From the NCBI GenBank assembly GCA_964552055.1, contig CAZKFL010000011.1, positions 1 through 51,083 of the forward strand: a stretch of DNA of 51,083 bases, read 5' to 3'. Below, piece after piece: positions 15,141 to 24,949 of this stretch. The DNA is from VGMD01 sp964552055 (GTDB taxonomy: Bacteria; Chlamydiota; Chlamydiia; Chlamydiales; 2-12-FULL-49-11). Position numbers and translations under genes: made by a program. Under the pieces are notes generated by a model that was not told where the DNA came from, did not search any database, and saw nothing but the letters and a program-made list of their open reading frames with translations. Each line of letters starts with the position of its first letter. The first letter of the stretch is position 1.

Positions 15141-16907
15141 TTATTTATTTTCAGCGTAGTGCGCGTCACTTTCTTGAATCTTTGGCATGCGATTTTTTGT
15201 AGTGACGGAATAGGTGGGGAAATGAAGCGTTGCTTGAGTCCGCTTAAATGGCGTCATCCAGTCTGGCTTAAAATGGGAGGTGTGCTTAATTGCAAATTGT
15301 TTGATTTGATAATGGCAATCGTGGGCAATTTTTTCGAAATTGCCAGCTACCCTAAATTGTTCATAGGCAGCATGTGATGTAAATATAAAGAGGGGTCTTA
15401 TATGGATGGGGATGGACTTTAACTTTTCAGCAATACTATCTTCTGAGGTAAACGTGGTCATACTGGCAAAGAAATTGATGAATTTATCGAGGGCGCCCTG
15501 TTTCTCTTTAACAATAATAGGGTAAAGCTTCGATGATTCACCCAGTAAAAATGCCAAATTCTTAAACGAACCGCCATTATAATATAGCGCAATCTTATCT
15601 TCATGAGAGTTAGGACCAAATGGGTATCCAATAAAATGAAACTTGTAGAACGGATGGATAACTCTGCGCGAAATAAAGTGGAAAAGGTGAACGCCTAGGT
15701 ATTTCGACATAACAATAAAGGAGCTAAAAATAATAAGAGCCATAAATGTAAAACCAGCAGCAGAGGACACATTCATGACTTTACCAAAGAAAAAGAGACA
15801 AAGAGGCGCTAGCAATACTCCTGCAAAACTTAAGAAATTTTCAGCTGCAAACACTTGTCCTCGCATTTCGGCAGGGCAAAACGACTGAATGTAAGCTTCC
15901 AAGGGAACCACATATAAACCGCCGCAAAGGCCTAAAAGACCTAAACAGATGCATGATCCCAAAACCGAATGTCTTACAATGGGGAGACAAAATAAAGCAA
16001 TTGATATCAGAAATAAGGAAAAACACGAAAGTCCTAGATCAATTTCCTTTTTGCATAACTTAGCGCCAGTTGCGGCTCCAAGAGCAATTCCAATTGCAGT
16101 TGCTAAAAATAGATCTCCACCTCCCACTTCGCTTAAATTCAGAAAATCCATTGCAAACGGTATTACATTTAGCTGCACAAAAGCGCCTATAAAAAGAAAA
16201 AATGCAGATCCCACTACAGCTAAAAACAACCTAGGAGTTTTTTTACAGAATTTAAGGGTGCGTATTGTTTGACCCACAAAAAAAAGAGAAATTTTTTGCT
16301 TACCCCTAAGTGGATTAGTATAGGGGATATATAAACTTGCAACAAAACCAATAATAGCTGCAATCATAGGGACACAAAGTGATAGTATAAAATTCCTGCC
16401 GGTGACTCTTGTTAAAAACGAAGCTAAAAATGTGCCTAATATCATAGCAAGATAAGAATACGAAGTAATGGCGCCATTAGCTTTTGCTATTTGGTCTTTT
16501 CGAACAAGCTCAGGGACAATACTAAATTTGGATGGACTTAAGAGCGCGCTTTGAAAGCAAAGCAGGAATAGTGTAATATAACATCCATATATGCTTTGAT
16601 TTGAGTAGGCTACAAAGCCCCCCGCTATGATTAAAACCTCGAAACCTTTAAGTATTGCTATAACCCTTTGTTTACTAAAGCGATCAGCAAGAACTCCCCC
16701 TGCAGTAGAAAATAGCAAAAAAGGAAGTACAAAACAAACTCCGACCCAAAATAAAATGTCCCCTGATGCCTCTTTCCCTTGTAAATCAATCAAGAGATAT
16801 ATCGTCAAAAACTTAAAAAGATTATCATTGAGAACAGCGAAAAATTGTGCGATATTCAGTAGCTTAAATGCGTGTTTATCAAATCGAAGTTCGAGTAATC
16901 TATGCAT
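15141..16907 (-). CDS. ygeD: MFS transporter YgeD/LplT-like with an acyltransferase-like C-terminal domain
   Basis: 588 residues. About 410 N-terminal residues form 12 membrane helices of the major facilitator type; GGVLADRFSKQRVI is the loop 2-3 MFS motif and LNDNLFKFLTIYLL near residue 27 is typical of lysophospholipid transporters LplT. These flip lysophosphatidylethanolamine across the inner membrane for reacylation by Aas. The remaining 180 residues are soluble (from about HPFYKFHFIGYPFGP). They sit where Aas-type fusions carry an acyltransferase, but no HX4D motif is visible, so they may be a degenerate or distinct domain. Chlamydia carries the same gene next to recC (there named ygeD). 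It is divergent from recC with only 20 bases between. Confidence 0.75.
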   Translation of the reverse strand: MHRLLELRFDKHAFKLLNIAQFFAVLNDNLFKFLTIYLLIDLQGKEASGDILFWVGVCFVLPFLLFSTAGGVLADRFSKQRVIAILKGFEVLIIAGGFVAYSNQSIYGCYITLFLLCFQSALLSPSKFSIVPELVRKDQIAKANGAITSYSYLAMILGTFLASFLTRVTGRNFILSLCVPMIAAIIGFVASLYIPYTNPLRGKQKISLFFVGQTIRTLKFCKKTPRLFLAVVGSAFFLFIGAFVQLNVIPFAMDFLNLSEVGGGDLFLATAIGIALGAATGAKLCKKEIDLGLSCFSLFLISIALFCLPIVRHSVLGSCICLGLLGLCGGLYVVPLEAYIQSFCPAEMRGQVFAAENFLSFAGVLLAPLCLFFFGKVMNVSSAAGFTFMALIIFSSFIVMSKYLGVHLFHFISRRVIHPFYKFHFIGYPFGPNSHEDKIALYYNGGSFKNLAFLLGESSKLYPIIVKEKQGALDKFINFFASMTTFTSEDSIAEKLKSIPIHIRPLFIFTSHAAYEQFRVAGNFEKIAHDCHYQIKQFAIKHTSHFKPDWMTPFKRTQATLHFPTYSVTTKNRMPKIQESDAHYAENK

Positions 16908-16927
16908 AGAGAGAACCTTTTATTATT

Positions 16928-19594
16928 ATGATGAATGAAACCATTGTACCCCCATCGTCAATTAGTTCAAACCCCGTTTTTATAGCCAATACGCTTATAG
17001 AGTTATCAAATATTTTAAAAGGAGTTCTCCCCGAAAGGAGAGGAACCCTTAGAACTCTTATTGTTATTCCTAGTAATCCCATAAAGAACTTTTTAATGCA
17101 ATACCTTACGGACTGTGAAGATTGCTTTTTTGGTCTTACCTTTATGCCTCTCCAGCAAGCAATCGATCATTTGCTAACAACTTCCTCTCCAAAAGCTTAT
17201 AGAAAACCTTCATCTGCTAATTTAGCAATTTTCATAGAGTCTTTACTCTTAAACCCTTGTGACGAACTCCTCCCTCTTATCGCCTATTTAGGAAGTGATA
17301 AGAAGAAGATCTCTTCTTTAGCAAAAAAACTTAGCTCTATTTTTCTACACTATGGTGTTTATGGAGGAAAAGCGCTACAAGAATGGGAAAAAAAGGAAGG
17401 GTGGCAACAACTCCTTTGGCAAAAATCGACTGGATACTGGGATTTTCCCTGCAAACTCTTAGAAAATCCCCCTAAAGGGCAAATTCCCACCCACATCATC
17501 TTATTTGATATCCCTCACATTCCTCCTCTTTATCAGCAATTTCTAGAAAATTTTTCCCATAAAACCATTAAAAGCGCCCCTATTGAGACTGATCTCATTC
17601 ATAATAAGTCTATTCAAGTTCATGAGGCAAGCTCACCACTTCGTGAAATCGAAATTCTCTATGACAATTTGCTAATCATACTAAATAGAGGATCCGCTTT
17701 ACCTGAAGAAATTGTTGTTATGGCCTCCGATTTAGATCGATATTTTCCTTTTATCCAATTTGTATTTGAAAAAGAAGAATCTCAGCTAGGATATTCCGTA
17801 ACGAATATCTCAGCATTACCCTATAACCATTTTTTCAAAGCTGTACTTCTCTTTTTTTCTCTTGTTGATAGTCGCTTTGAAAAAGAATCGATTTTGGACC
17901 TCATCTTTTCAAAGCCTATTGCAAAAAAACAAGGTTTTGCATCTCCCGAATACTCTCTCCTCCGACAAATTATCGATGATATGAATATAGAATGGGGATT
18001 TGACGTAGAGATGAAGCGTGAAATCTTGGGCCTTGAAAAAATCTCAGAAAGGGGCTCGTGGAAGTTTGCATTTAATAAACTATTAGAATCCCTTGCGATC
18101 TCCTCCTCCATTGAAATTTCTAAATTTGAACTTCTCGGAAATTTGATTTTCTTTTTAGACACACTTTTTTCAGATTTGCGTGACCTAAAAAAAAGAGAAG
18201 TGAGTTTAGCAAATTGGTTAACTCTCCTAGATGAACTCCTACATAAATATTTTGAGGATTGTGATGACCTTCATTTTCTTTTAAAAGAAATTTACTCTTT
18301 CAATGATCTGGCACGCGATATCCACTCACTCTTTTCCTTTTCGACAATTCACTCTCTGATAAAAGAGATTTTGGAGAAAAAGCGTATTGATCGGGTCTTC
18401 TCTAAACATCCCATTATCCAATTTATTCATTTATCTGAAGGCTATCCCCTTAGAGCAAATACGACATTCATACTCGGTCTTGATGAAGACTCTTTTCCTA
18501 GAAAAAGTGGACGGGAATCTCTTAATGAATTAAAAGGAATGCCCGGCTGTGATCACCAAATGGAAAGCTCTGAGCTCGATAGATTTTTCTTCTCTAAAGC
18601 GATAACCTCTGCAGAAGAGGAAATTATTTTAAGTTTTACAGGCATCTCAGAAGCTGATGGCAAGCAACTTAAACCCTCGCTAGTTGTCCTAGAACTTATT
18701 AGCAGAGTGAATACACCCATCACAAAACATCAAAATATTGCTTTTACTTCAAAACCTAAAAAAGAGTTTTCCTTCTCTATTGCGCAAAAACCTGATGCTC
18801 CACTCATAATTGATATTCGACATTTGATTGAAGTCCTCAAACACCCCATTAAATTCTACTGCAATCGCATACTTGGATTATATTTAGATAGAACGCCTGA
18901 AAAGGATTCACGAGAATTTTTTCTCTCCTATTTAGACAGAGCTCTTGCAATTGAATCATTTTTAAAAAAAGAAAAAGAAGAGATATTTGAAAACTATGAA
19001 AAAATTAATCTCTTACCAACAGCCCTTTTTCAAGAATCTGCCAAAGAAGAACTTCAAGGCGAATTAAACGAAATTGAACTCGGCTTAAAAACATTTGGTC
19101 TTTCTAAAAACGAATTTTTTTCCATTCACTTTGATCCCGCATGCAAAGCGCCTTTCTCTCTAGATGCAAACCGTTATATTCACCCAGCAATCCACGCATC
19201 ACTTCCTTCTGGAAAGCCATACGCTATTGTCGGCAAACTCCCCTCTCTATCAAAACAAGGCGTCTATATCCACAAGGAATCCTCTATTGCAGAAACCTGG
19301 AAACACTTATCACATCTAAGCATACTAAGCTCCATAGATTCCCCAGCAAAACCCCTTCTCCTATTCGGCAAAGACCTCACATCCAAAAGCTCCTCATTTC
19401 CAATTGAATCACTCATCGAATACTACCTCGAAGCAAAATCCTCACCTTCACCACTCATCCCAGAACAAATCGATAAACTGATTAAGAAAAAGCAATTCTC
19501 GCCCATTTCCTTTTTCGAAGACCCCTATCTCACCTACCTTCCACCAGACCTCACTAAGAACTGGGATACCTGGCTAAACCTTTTTAATGAATAA
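16928..19594 (+). CDS. recC: Exodeoxyribonuclease V gamma subunit (RecC)
   Basis: 888 residues, shorter than E. coli RecC (about 1120) and somewhat shorter than the Chlamydia protein. Recognised by position beside ygeD and recB and by segments such as TLIVIPSNPIKNFLMQYL, LREIEILYDNLLIILNRGSA and RANTTFILGLDEDSFPRKSG, the inactive-helicase core that reads Chi or guides the single strand in RecBCD. Walker motifs are absent, as expected for RecC. The C-terminal third diverges and may be shortened. The start is ATGATG at 16928. A 17-bp family-1 element end lies 31 bases behind the stop, so loss of a C-terminal piece by element activity is possible. Confidence 0.8.
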   Translation: MMNETIVPPSSISSNPVFIANTLIELSNILKGVLPERRGTLRTLIVIPSNPIKNFLMQYLTDCEDCFFGLTFMPLQQAIDHLLTTSSPKAYRKPSSANLAIFIESLLLNPCDELLPLIAYLGSDKKKISSLAKKLSSIFLHYGVYGGKALQEWEKKEGWQQLLWQKSTGYWDFPCKLLENPPKGQIPTHIILFDIPHIPPLYQQFLENFSHKTIKSAPIETDLIHNKSIQVHEASSPLREIEILYDNLLIILNRGSALPEEIVVMASDLDRYFPFIQFVFEKEESQLGYSVTNISALPYNHFFKAVLLFFSLVDSRFEKESILDLIFSKPIAKKQGFASPEYSLLRQIIDDMNIEWGFDVEMKREILGLEKISERGSWKFAFNKLLESLAISSSIEISKFELLGNLIFFLDTLFSDLRDLKKREVSLANWLTLLDELLHKYFEDCDDLHFLLKEIYSFNDLARDIHSLFSFSTIHSLIKEILEKKRIDRVFSKHPIIQFIHLSEGYPLRANTTFILGLDEDSFPRKSGRESLNELKGMPGCDHQMESSELDRFFFSKAITSAEEEIILSFTGISEADGKQLKPSLVVLELISRVNTPITKHQNIAFTSKPKKEFSFSIAQKPDAPLIIDIRHLIEVLKHPIKFYCNRILGLYLDRTPEKDSREFFLSYLDRALAIESFLKKEKEEIFENYEKINLLPTALFQESAKEELQGELNEIELGLKTFGLSKNEFFSIHFDPACKAPFSLDANRYIHPAIHASLPSGKPYAIVGKLPSLSKQGVYIHKESSIAETWKHLSHLSILSSIDSPAKPLLLFGKDLTSKSSSFPIESLIEYYLEAKSSPSPLIPEQIDKLIKKKQFSPISFFEDPYLTYLPPDLTKNWDTWLNLFNE

Positions 19595-19624
19595 AGACCA
19601 TATTTATTTTTTCGCGCAAGAAGC

Positions 19625-19641
19625 GGTTTTAGGACAGGGTC
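19625..19641. mobile_element. Solitary family-1 terminal repeat
   Basis: GGTTTTAGGACAGGGTC matches the right end of the family-1 elements and is followed directly by TTA (19642-19644), the usual target triplet. No matching left end with the full 17 bp exists upstream, only GACC at 19596-19599. It is probably a deletion remnant. The TTA triplet is the stop codon (TAA) of the small gene on the minus strand. Confidence 0.6.
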
Positions 19642-19896
19642 TTAGTCTGTGAAAGCGCCACCAAGTGCTGCCATTTTTAGAAATAGGCTAATAATCCCTG
19701 CAATTGCAGCTGTCCCAGCAAAAATCATCACTCCCGTGCAACATGAAATTCTTGCTTCTGGATTACAAGATAAAGAAAGCTCTCTTCTTGCAATATCTGA
19801 AATCTTTTTATTACCCATCTGATTCTCTAAATCAGGAAAATCTTCCATGTCTACAACAGTCGGTGATCTGCCTCTTACTCCATTAGCTCTATCCAT
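19642..19896 (-). CDS. Small single-pass membrane protein between recC and recB
   Basis: 84 residues. A charged N-terminus (about 1-45) is followed by a hydrophobic segment of about 25 residues (roughly 52-76, CCTGVMIFAGTAAIAGIISL) and a short tail GGAFTD. AGGAG lies 8 bases upstream of ATG 19896, which supports a real gene. It is transcribed against recC and recB. The stop codon coincides with the target triplet of the solitary element end, so the original C-terminus could have been different. Not recognised; Cys-Cys before the membrane segment is notable. Confidence 0.6.
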   Translation of the reverse strand: MDRANGVRGRSPTVVDMEDFPDLENQMGNKKISDIARRELSLSCNPEARISCCTGVMIFAGTAAIAGIISLFLKMAALGGAFTD

Positions 19897-19954
19897 ATCA
19901 AACTCCTAATAAAAAATTCGGCACTATTCTATAATGGAAAAGGAATTTATCTCT

Positions 19955-22906
19955 ATGAAAGAATTTGATTGCTTAGCTTTGGAAACGCCTCTTGAAGGGA
20001 AATTGTTTGTGGAGGCATCAGCCGGAACAGGCAAGACCTTTGCTATTGAGCATGTTGTTGCAAGACTTGTTTTGAAAGGGTTCCCGATTGATTCGATTCT
20101 AATCACTACATTTACCAACGCAGGCGCGCGCGATTTAAAGCTTCGAATCTATCAAAACTTACGAAAGCTTATCAAAAATGAAATTGCACCACCTTACATG
20201 AAGGGTTTTGAAAGTAGCGCCGCAACATTTTTATTAAAAACTGCTTTAAGTGTTATCGATGATGCACAAATATTTACCATTCACTCATTTTGTCACAAAA
20301 TGCTTTCTCAATTTTCGTTTGAAGCTAATATTGATGCAGATTTAATTGATCCAGAGAAAGGAATGGGAAAGGAGACTCTTGAAATTGCATCTCTTGATGT
20401 ACTGCGATCAATTCTTGATTCGGATGAATTTAGTCCAGCACAACTGACAAAATTAATGGGCCAATTCAAACGGGAGACCAAAAACTTTGTCAAAAAAATG
20501 ATCTCCTTTCTTTCGGGAAATCCCAAACTACCAGAAACAAAGACATACAAAGAGTTGTATGATGAGTTTCAGCTTAAATGCAGCGACGTAAAAGAAGAAC
20601 TTTTAGCAATTGCTCCGTTTTACAATAAAACTTCCAATCGGAGTGGCTCTCTTCATGCATTTATTCTTGAGCAAATTGACGCACTTTCCGAGGGCAATTT
20701 TGAGAAGCTCATCCTATCTAATCCTTCAATTTTTGAACTATTTACAGAGGATAATAGAAAGAAAAATTCTACGGTTGAAACACACTGGATAATAGAAGCT
20801 CTTGCCCCTATTTTACTCGAAGCGAGCGATCCATTTATCCTATTTTGCAGAATGGCAAAAAAGGTGCAAAAGCTTTTGGAAACTCGAAATGAAGGGCCTA
20901 ATATTCTCCTTGAAACGATGTGTAAAGCTCTTTTACATTCCCCTTTTAAAATGAAAGTCAGCGAAAAGTATAAGGCCGTTATTATTGATGAGTTTCAAGA
21001 TACAGACCCATTGCAGTGGTCTATTTTCTCTTGTTTACGTCCTGACTTACTTCTTGTTGTAGGTGATCCTAAACAGTCAATTTACGCATTTAGAGGCGCT
21101 GATTTACAAACATTTTTGGATGCTAAAAAAGAATTCTCTTCCATCTTTCAACTCTCTTCAAACTACCGAAGTGATCCCATTTTAATCACTTCCCTCAATA
21201 AACTTTTTCAAACTCCTGAATTATTTACTCTCTCAGAAAAGGGATTAGATTTTTCCTATGAGCCTCTTCAAGCAAAGAAAAAATCCTCAGGGAAGTTGAC
21301 AGAAGATCCCTTTCAATTTGCATTGATTAACTCCGAAGAAGAGGAAGACACTTTTTCATTTATTGCCCATGAAATAAACAGATTGGGTGACCTTTTTACT
21401 TATGCAATTCTTGTAAAAGACAGGTTTGAAGCATTTCGAATTGCCGCCTATTTGGAGCTACAAGGACTTTCAGTCATAACAACAGCAACTGCAAATATTG
21501 CGGAAGGAGAAGCTTTTAAATTTCTCTTTCTTATTTCACAGATCGTAAAATCTCCTAAAAATATGAGTTTAGCAAAACAAATTCTAGCCCACCCTTTTAT
21601 TGGCTGGCCTTTAGAAAAACTTGGGGAAATGCCTAATGACGAGGCTTTACTTCCATTTATTAAACTTAGCATTAGTTACAAAGAAGATAATCTAGCTACA
21701 TTTATTACAAACCTATTTAAACTGATACATGTAGACTCAAGAGAAGATTATGCAGATCTCATGCAAATGACTGGTTTACTCCTCGAAAATAACCCTGAAT
21801 CGCTTCACAATTATTTAGAAAAACTTTCTCTGCTAGAAGCAGATGACAACCCTTATTTAAAAAGAAAACCAGTTACAGATAATTGCAATATTACGATCAT
21901 GACATCTCATATGAGTAAAGGTCTTGAGTTCGACATCGTCTTTGCTCTCGGCACTGCAGTCAGACAAAAACCTGCCGCATTAAAATCGCCGCTTTCGCAA
22001 GATCTTGAAAAATTAAGGCTCTTTTATGTTGCAGCAACAAGAGCAAAGGAAAAACTTTATCTTTTTGTAAAAATTGCAAAAGAAGAGGCGAAGATTGGCT
22101 CTAAATCGCCGATAGAGCTTCTCCTTGCGAAGCTAAAATGCCCATCTGCAAATTATGATGCGCTCCCCACTCTTACATTAGAGGATGTGAGAAAAGTTCT
22201 TACAGAAAATCAATTTGCATTTACTGAGATTGATGGGCCATATGTAATAACAAAAAAAAATCTCCAAACTACATGGGAAGAAGTGCAGCAAATCACGCTC
22301 CCCTCCTTTCTTCCCCCAAGACAATTCTCCTCCTTCTCTTCTCTTAATTCATCCCATGTAACTTCTGCCGTGCCGAAAGAAACGGACTTACCACCTGGAT
22401 CAGAAACAGGAACAATCTTTCATGAACTCTTAGAAAAAATGATCGAAACCGGCTCCTATGTCGATTGGAATGAACTTTCAATCAAGAAATTTATCAATCA
22501 AGTCATTTTTAAAACTCATTTAGAAAATTACCAAACAGTCGTCTACGAGTTGATTTATGCTGCATTTCATACTACTCTAGATGACTTTTGTTTAAGAGAT
22601 GTCGCGCCTGAATATATGCTTCAAGAACATGCCTTTGCATATAAACTGGAAGGAAGATCTTACATGAAAGGGGTTATAGATCTTGTCTTTCTTTATGAGG
22701 AAAAATACTATATCCTTGATTGGAAAATGAATTTACTCCCCTCTTACAATCCAGCTACTCTTAAAATCGCAATGACAGAGCACTCCTATTTTTCACAAGC
22801 AGCAATCTACAAAGAAGCTCTAGAAAGGGCCTTCAAGGACTTTCCATTTAGCAATACGTTTTACTTTTTTCTCCGCGGTAAAGAAAATGGTGTGGTGAAA
22901 TTATGA
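19955..22906 (+). CDS. recB: Exodeoxyribonuclease V beta subunit (RecB)
   Basis: 983 residues from ATG 19955 (AAGGAA about 10 bases upstream); an ATG at 19934 adds 7 residues but overlaps a TATAAT that may be a -10 box. UvrD/Rep-type helicase motifs: Walker A ASAGTGKT (about 21-28), motif II VIIDEFQDTD (about 341), motif III GDPKQSIYAFRGAD (about 370), motif V/VI MTSHMSKGLEFD and LRLFYVAATRAKEKLY. The C-terminal nuclease domain has KGVIDLVF (about 905) and YILDWKMN (about 922), the RecB-family D...DxK site. RecB unwinds and degrades DNA ends, loading RecA for recombination. It overlaps recD by 4 bases. Confidence 0.95.
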   Translation: MKEFDCLALETPLEGKLFVEASAGTGKTFAIEHVVARLVLKGFPIDSILITTFTNAGARDLKLRIYQNLRKLIKNEIAPPYMKGFESSAATFLLKTALSVIDDAQIFTIHSFCHKMLSQFSFEANIDADLIDPEKGMGKETLEIASLDVLRSILDSDEFSPAQLTKLMGQFKRETKNFVKKMISFLSGNPKLPETKTYKELYDEFQLKCSDVKEELLAIAPFYNKTSNRSGSLHAFILEQIDALSEGNFEKLILSNPSIFELFTEDNRKKNSTVETHWIIEALAPILLEASDPFILFCRMAKKVQKLLETRNEGPNILLETMCKALLHSPFKMKVSEKYKAVIIDEFQDTDPLQWSIFSCLRPDLLLVVGDPKQSIYAFRGADLQTFLDAKKEFSSIFQLSSNYRSDPILITSLNKLFQTPELFTLSEKGLDFSYEPLQAKKKSSGKLTEDPFQFALINSEEEEDTFSFIAHEINRLGDLFTYAILVKDRFEAFRIAAYLELQGLSVITTATANIAEGEAFKFLFLISQIVKSPKNMSLAKQILAHPFIGWPLEKLGEMPNDEALLPFIKLSISYKEDNLATFITNLFKLIHVDSREDYADLMQMTGLLLENNPESLHNYLEKLSLLEADDNPYLKRKPVTDNCNITIMTSHMSKGLEFDIVFALGTAVRQKPAALKSPLSQDLEKLRLFYVAATRAKEKLYLFVKIAKEEAKIGSKSPIELLLAKLKCPSANYDALPTLTLEDVRKVLTENQFAFTEIDGPYVITKKNLQTTWEEVQQITLPSFLPPRQFSSFSSLNSSHVTSAVPKETDLPPGSETGTIFHELLEKMIETGSYVDWNELSIKKFINQVIFKTHLENYQTVVYELIYAAFHTTLDDFCLRDVAPEYMLQEHAFAYKLEGRSYMKGVIDLVFLYEEKYYILDWKMNLLPSYNPATLKIAMTEHSYFSQAAIYKEALERAFKDFPFSNTFYFFLRGKENGVVKL

Positions 22907-24279
22907 TTGATACTATGTTTGCAACGGCCTTACTTAATGGAGATAAAGATAAAGAGGCGCATGATTTTCTTTCTGATTTAATGAAAAAAACACGAGAAGG
23001 ACATCTATTTTTACAAAATTCCACCATTCATGAAAAAATTGCCCACCTTACAAAAGGCAACAAATCACCTATTGCAGTTTATAAAGACGCTTATTATTTA
23101 AGAAGAAGCTTTGATCTAGAGACAAGACTTTTGTCTGAAATCAAAAGGCTCTCAAATGCAAGTCCCAAATTATATTTTCAGCCAAAATCAAAACTCCCCC
23201 TTTACCAATCGCAAAAAGAAGCACTTATAAAAGCATTTTCAAATTCGCTCTTACTTATTTCTGGTGGTCCTGGAACAGGTAAAACCTATCTCGCCCATGC
23301 TCTCATCGATGCGCTATTAGATCACAATCAACACGCATCCATTTTATTTACAGCACCAACAGGAAAGGCTGCCTTTCGGATAAAACATCCAAAAATCACA
23401 CAAGGCACACTGCACAATATGCTAGGACTGCGTGAAAAAATGGGTGAAAATTTTGAAAGCAAGCCCCTCATCTATGATTTCATTATTGCGGATGAATGCT
23501 CTATGATTGATGCTAAGCTTTTTTCGATTTTTCTTGCATCCATACCTGCAGGAACAAACCTCATATTAATGGGCGATCCTGATCAACTTCCTCCTGTGGA
23601 AGCGGGGTTTGTATTCCCCGATTTTTTCAACATAAAAGATTTAGCAAAAATTCACTTGAATCAATCTATGCGAAGCGATCGCATGGGAATTCTAACTCTT
23701 GCAAAAGCCATCAAAGAAAATCAAGTAGATACTGTTTTTTCCCTTCTACACAACAGTAAAGTGCCTGACATAAATTTAGTAACTCTACCTAAGCAACCGC
23801 CAATTCCCAGAAACAATTCCATTACATTGCTTACACCGTTTCGAGAAGGTTATTTCAGCTCTACATTTTGTAATATCTACATAGAAAACAATAAAAACCC
23901 ATCTCTTAAAACACCCCTGATCATCACAAAAAATGATTACAAGCATAGCCTCATGAATGGTGACATGGGCTGGAAAGAAGGAGATTTCGGTCTCTTTCCC
24001 GAGAAAATTCCCCTTGCGCTTCTAACTGAATATGAACTTGCATGGGCAATCTCCATACACAAAAGCCAAGGTAGCGAATTCGATCACGTCCTCGTCTTGC
24101 TGCCAGAAGGCTCAGAAACCTTTGGAAAAGAGCTTATCTACACAGCTGTTACAAGAGCCAAACTAAGCGTAACAATAGCCTGCAACCCCGAAACGCTCAA
24201 GGCTACCCTAGAAAAAACCTCAACCCCTCTCTGCAACATCGCGACCCGCTGGAATGATTTTACTAGTGTTAAATTTTGA
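22903..24279 (+). CDS. recD: Exodeoxyribonuclease V alpha subunit (RecD)
   Basis: 458 residues, shorter than E. coli RecD (608). SF1 helicase motifs are complete: Walker A GGPGTGKT (about 121-128), PTGKAA, DECSMID (about 197), MGDPDQLPPVE (about 223) and the C-terminal SIHKSQGSEFDHVL with TAVTRAK. RecD is the 5'-3' motor of RecBCD. ATG overlaps the recB stop (ATGA, 22903-22906), so the two are translationally coupled. In Chlamydia recD is located away from recBC as I remember it, so this clustered arrangement is nearer to the proteobacterial one. The missing length is mainly at the N-terminus and in loops between motifs. Confidence 0.93.
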   Translation: MIDTMFATALLNGDKDKEAHDFLSDLMKKTREGHLFLQNSTIHEKIAHLTKGNKSPIAVYKDAYYLRRSFDLETRLLSEIKRLSNASPKLYFQPKSKLPLYQSQKEALIKAFSNSLLLISGGPGTGKTYLAHALIDALLDHNQHASILFTAPTGKAAFRIKHPKITQGTLHNMLGLREKMGENFESKPLIYDFIIADECSMIDAKLFSIFLASIPAGTNLILMGDPDQLPPVEAGFVFPDFFNIKDLAKIHLNQSMRSDRMGILTLAKAIKENQVDTVFSLLHNSKVPDINLVTLPKQPPIPRNNSITLLTPFREGYFSSTFCNIYIENNKNPSLKTPLIITKNDYKHSLMNGDMGWKEGDFGLFPEKIPLALLTEYELAWAISIHKSQGSEFDHVLVLLPEGSETFGKELIYTAVTRAKLSVTIACNPETLKATLEKTSTPLCNIATRWNDFTSVKF

Positions 24280-24298
24280 CTCTGCTATCCTAAACGGT

Positions 24299-24949
24299 AT
24301 GGAACAGAATTGGAAAGATGAACTCGCCCCCCTCCTTCGAAATAATGAAGAGTGGGCGAAAAAAAAAGCTATCGACGAACCTAACTATTTTACAGATAAT
24401 GCAAAAGGGCAGGTCCCTCCCTATCTTTGGATAGGATGCTCAGATGCACGGGTTCCTGCAATCCAAGTAACAGGCCTTGAATCAGGCCAAATTTTCGTTC
24501 ACAGAAATATCGCAAATCTCTGCACTCATACTGACTTTAGTTTTTTATCCGTTTTAGAGTATGCGGTTATGATATTGAAGGTTAGGCACATAATCGTTTG
24601 CGGACATTATGGATGTGGAGGCATTAAAGCTGCCATGGAAGAACACCATTTAGGGCTTGTAGATAACTGGCTTCGGCACGTAAGGGATGTGTATGCCGTT
24701 AATAAAGAAGAACTTGAAAACATAACTGATACTAGCAGTCGAATGAACAGACTTGTTGAACTGAATGTAATTAGAAGCGTACTAAACATCTGCCATACAA
24801 CTATTGTCCAAGTTGCTTGGTCGAAGAATCAACCCCTTTTCATTCATAGCTGGGTATATGACATATCAACCGGAAAAATTAAAGACTTAAATCGCTCATT
24901 TTCAACGATAGAAGAGCTTGAAGGGATTTATAAAATCAAACCCCATTAG
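24299..24949 (+). CDS. Beta-carbonic anhydrase
   Basis: 216 residues from ATG 24299. The zinc ligands and catalytic dyad are all present: C47, D49 and R51 in GCSDARVP, H103 and C106 in CGHYGCGG. It interconverts CO2 and bicarbonate, supplying carboxylases and pH control in the cytosol. The length and the C-terminal VQVAWSKNQPLFIHSWVYDI segment fit plant/proteobacterial-type beta enzymes. The start of the open frame at 24254 overlaps recD and is less likely; no clear ribosome-binding site is seen before 24299, so translation may depend on recD 19 bases upstream. Its stop overlaps the convergent neighbour by 4 bases. Confidence 0.95.
   Translation: MEQNWKDELAPLLRNNEEWAKKKAIDEPNYFTDNAKGQVPPYLWIGCSDARVPAIQVTGLESGQIFVHRNIANLCTHTDFSFLSVLEYAVMILKVRHIIVCGHYGCGGIKAAMEEHHLGLVDNWLRHVRDVYAVNKEELENITDTSSRMNRLVELNVIRSVLNICHTTIVQVAWSKNQPLFIHSWVYDISTGKIKDLNRSFSTIEELEGIYKIKPH

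Noticed and set aside
19934..19957. Upstream ATG as recB start
   Set aside because: It overlaps a TATAAT and lacks a ribosome-binding site, while ATG 19955 has AAGGAA at suitable distance; difference is only 7 residues.
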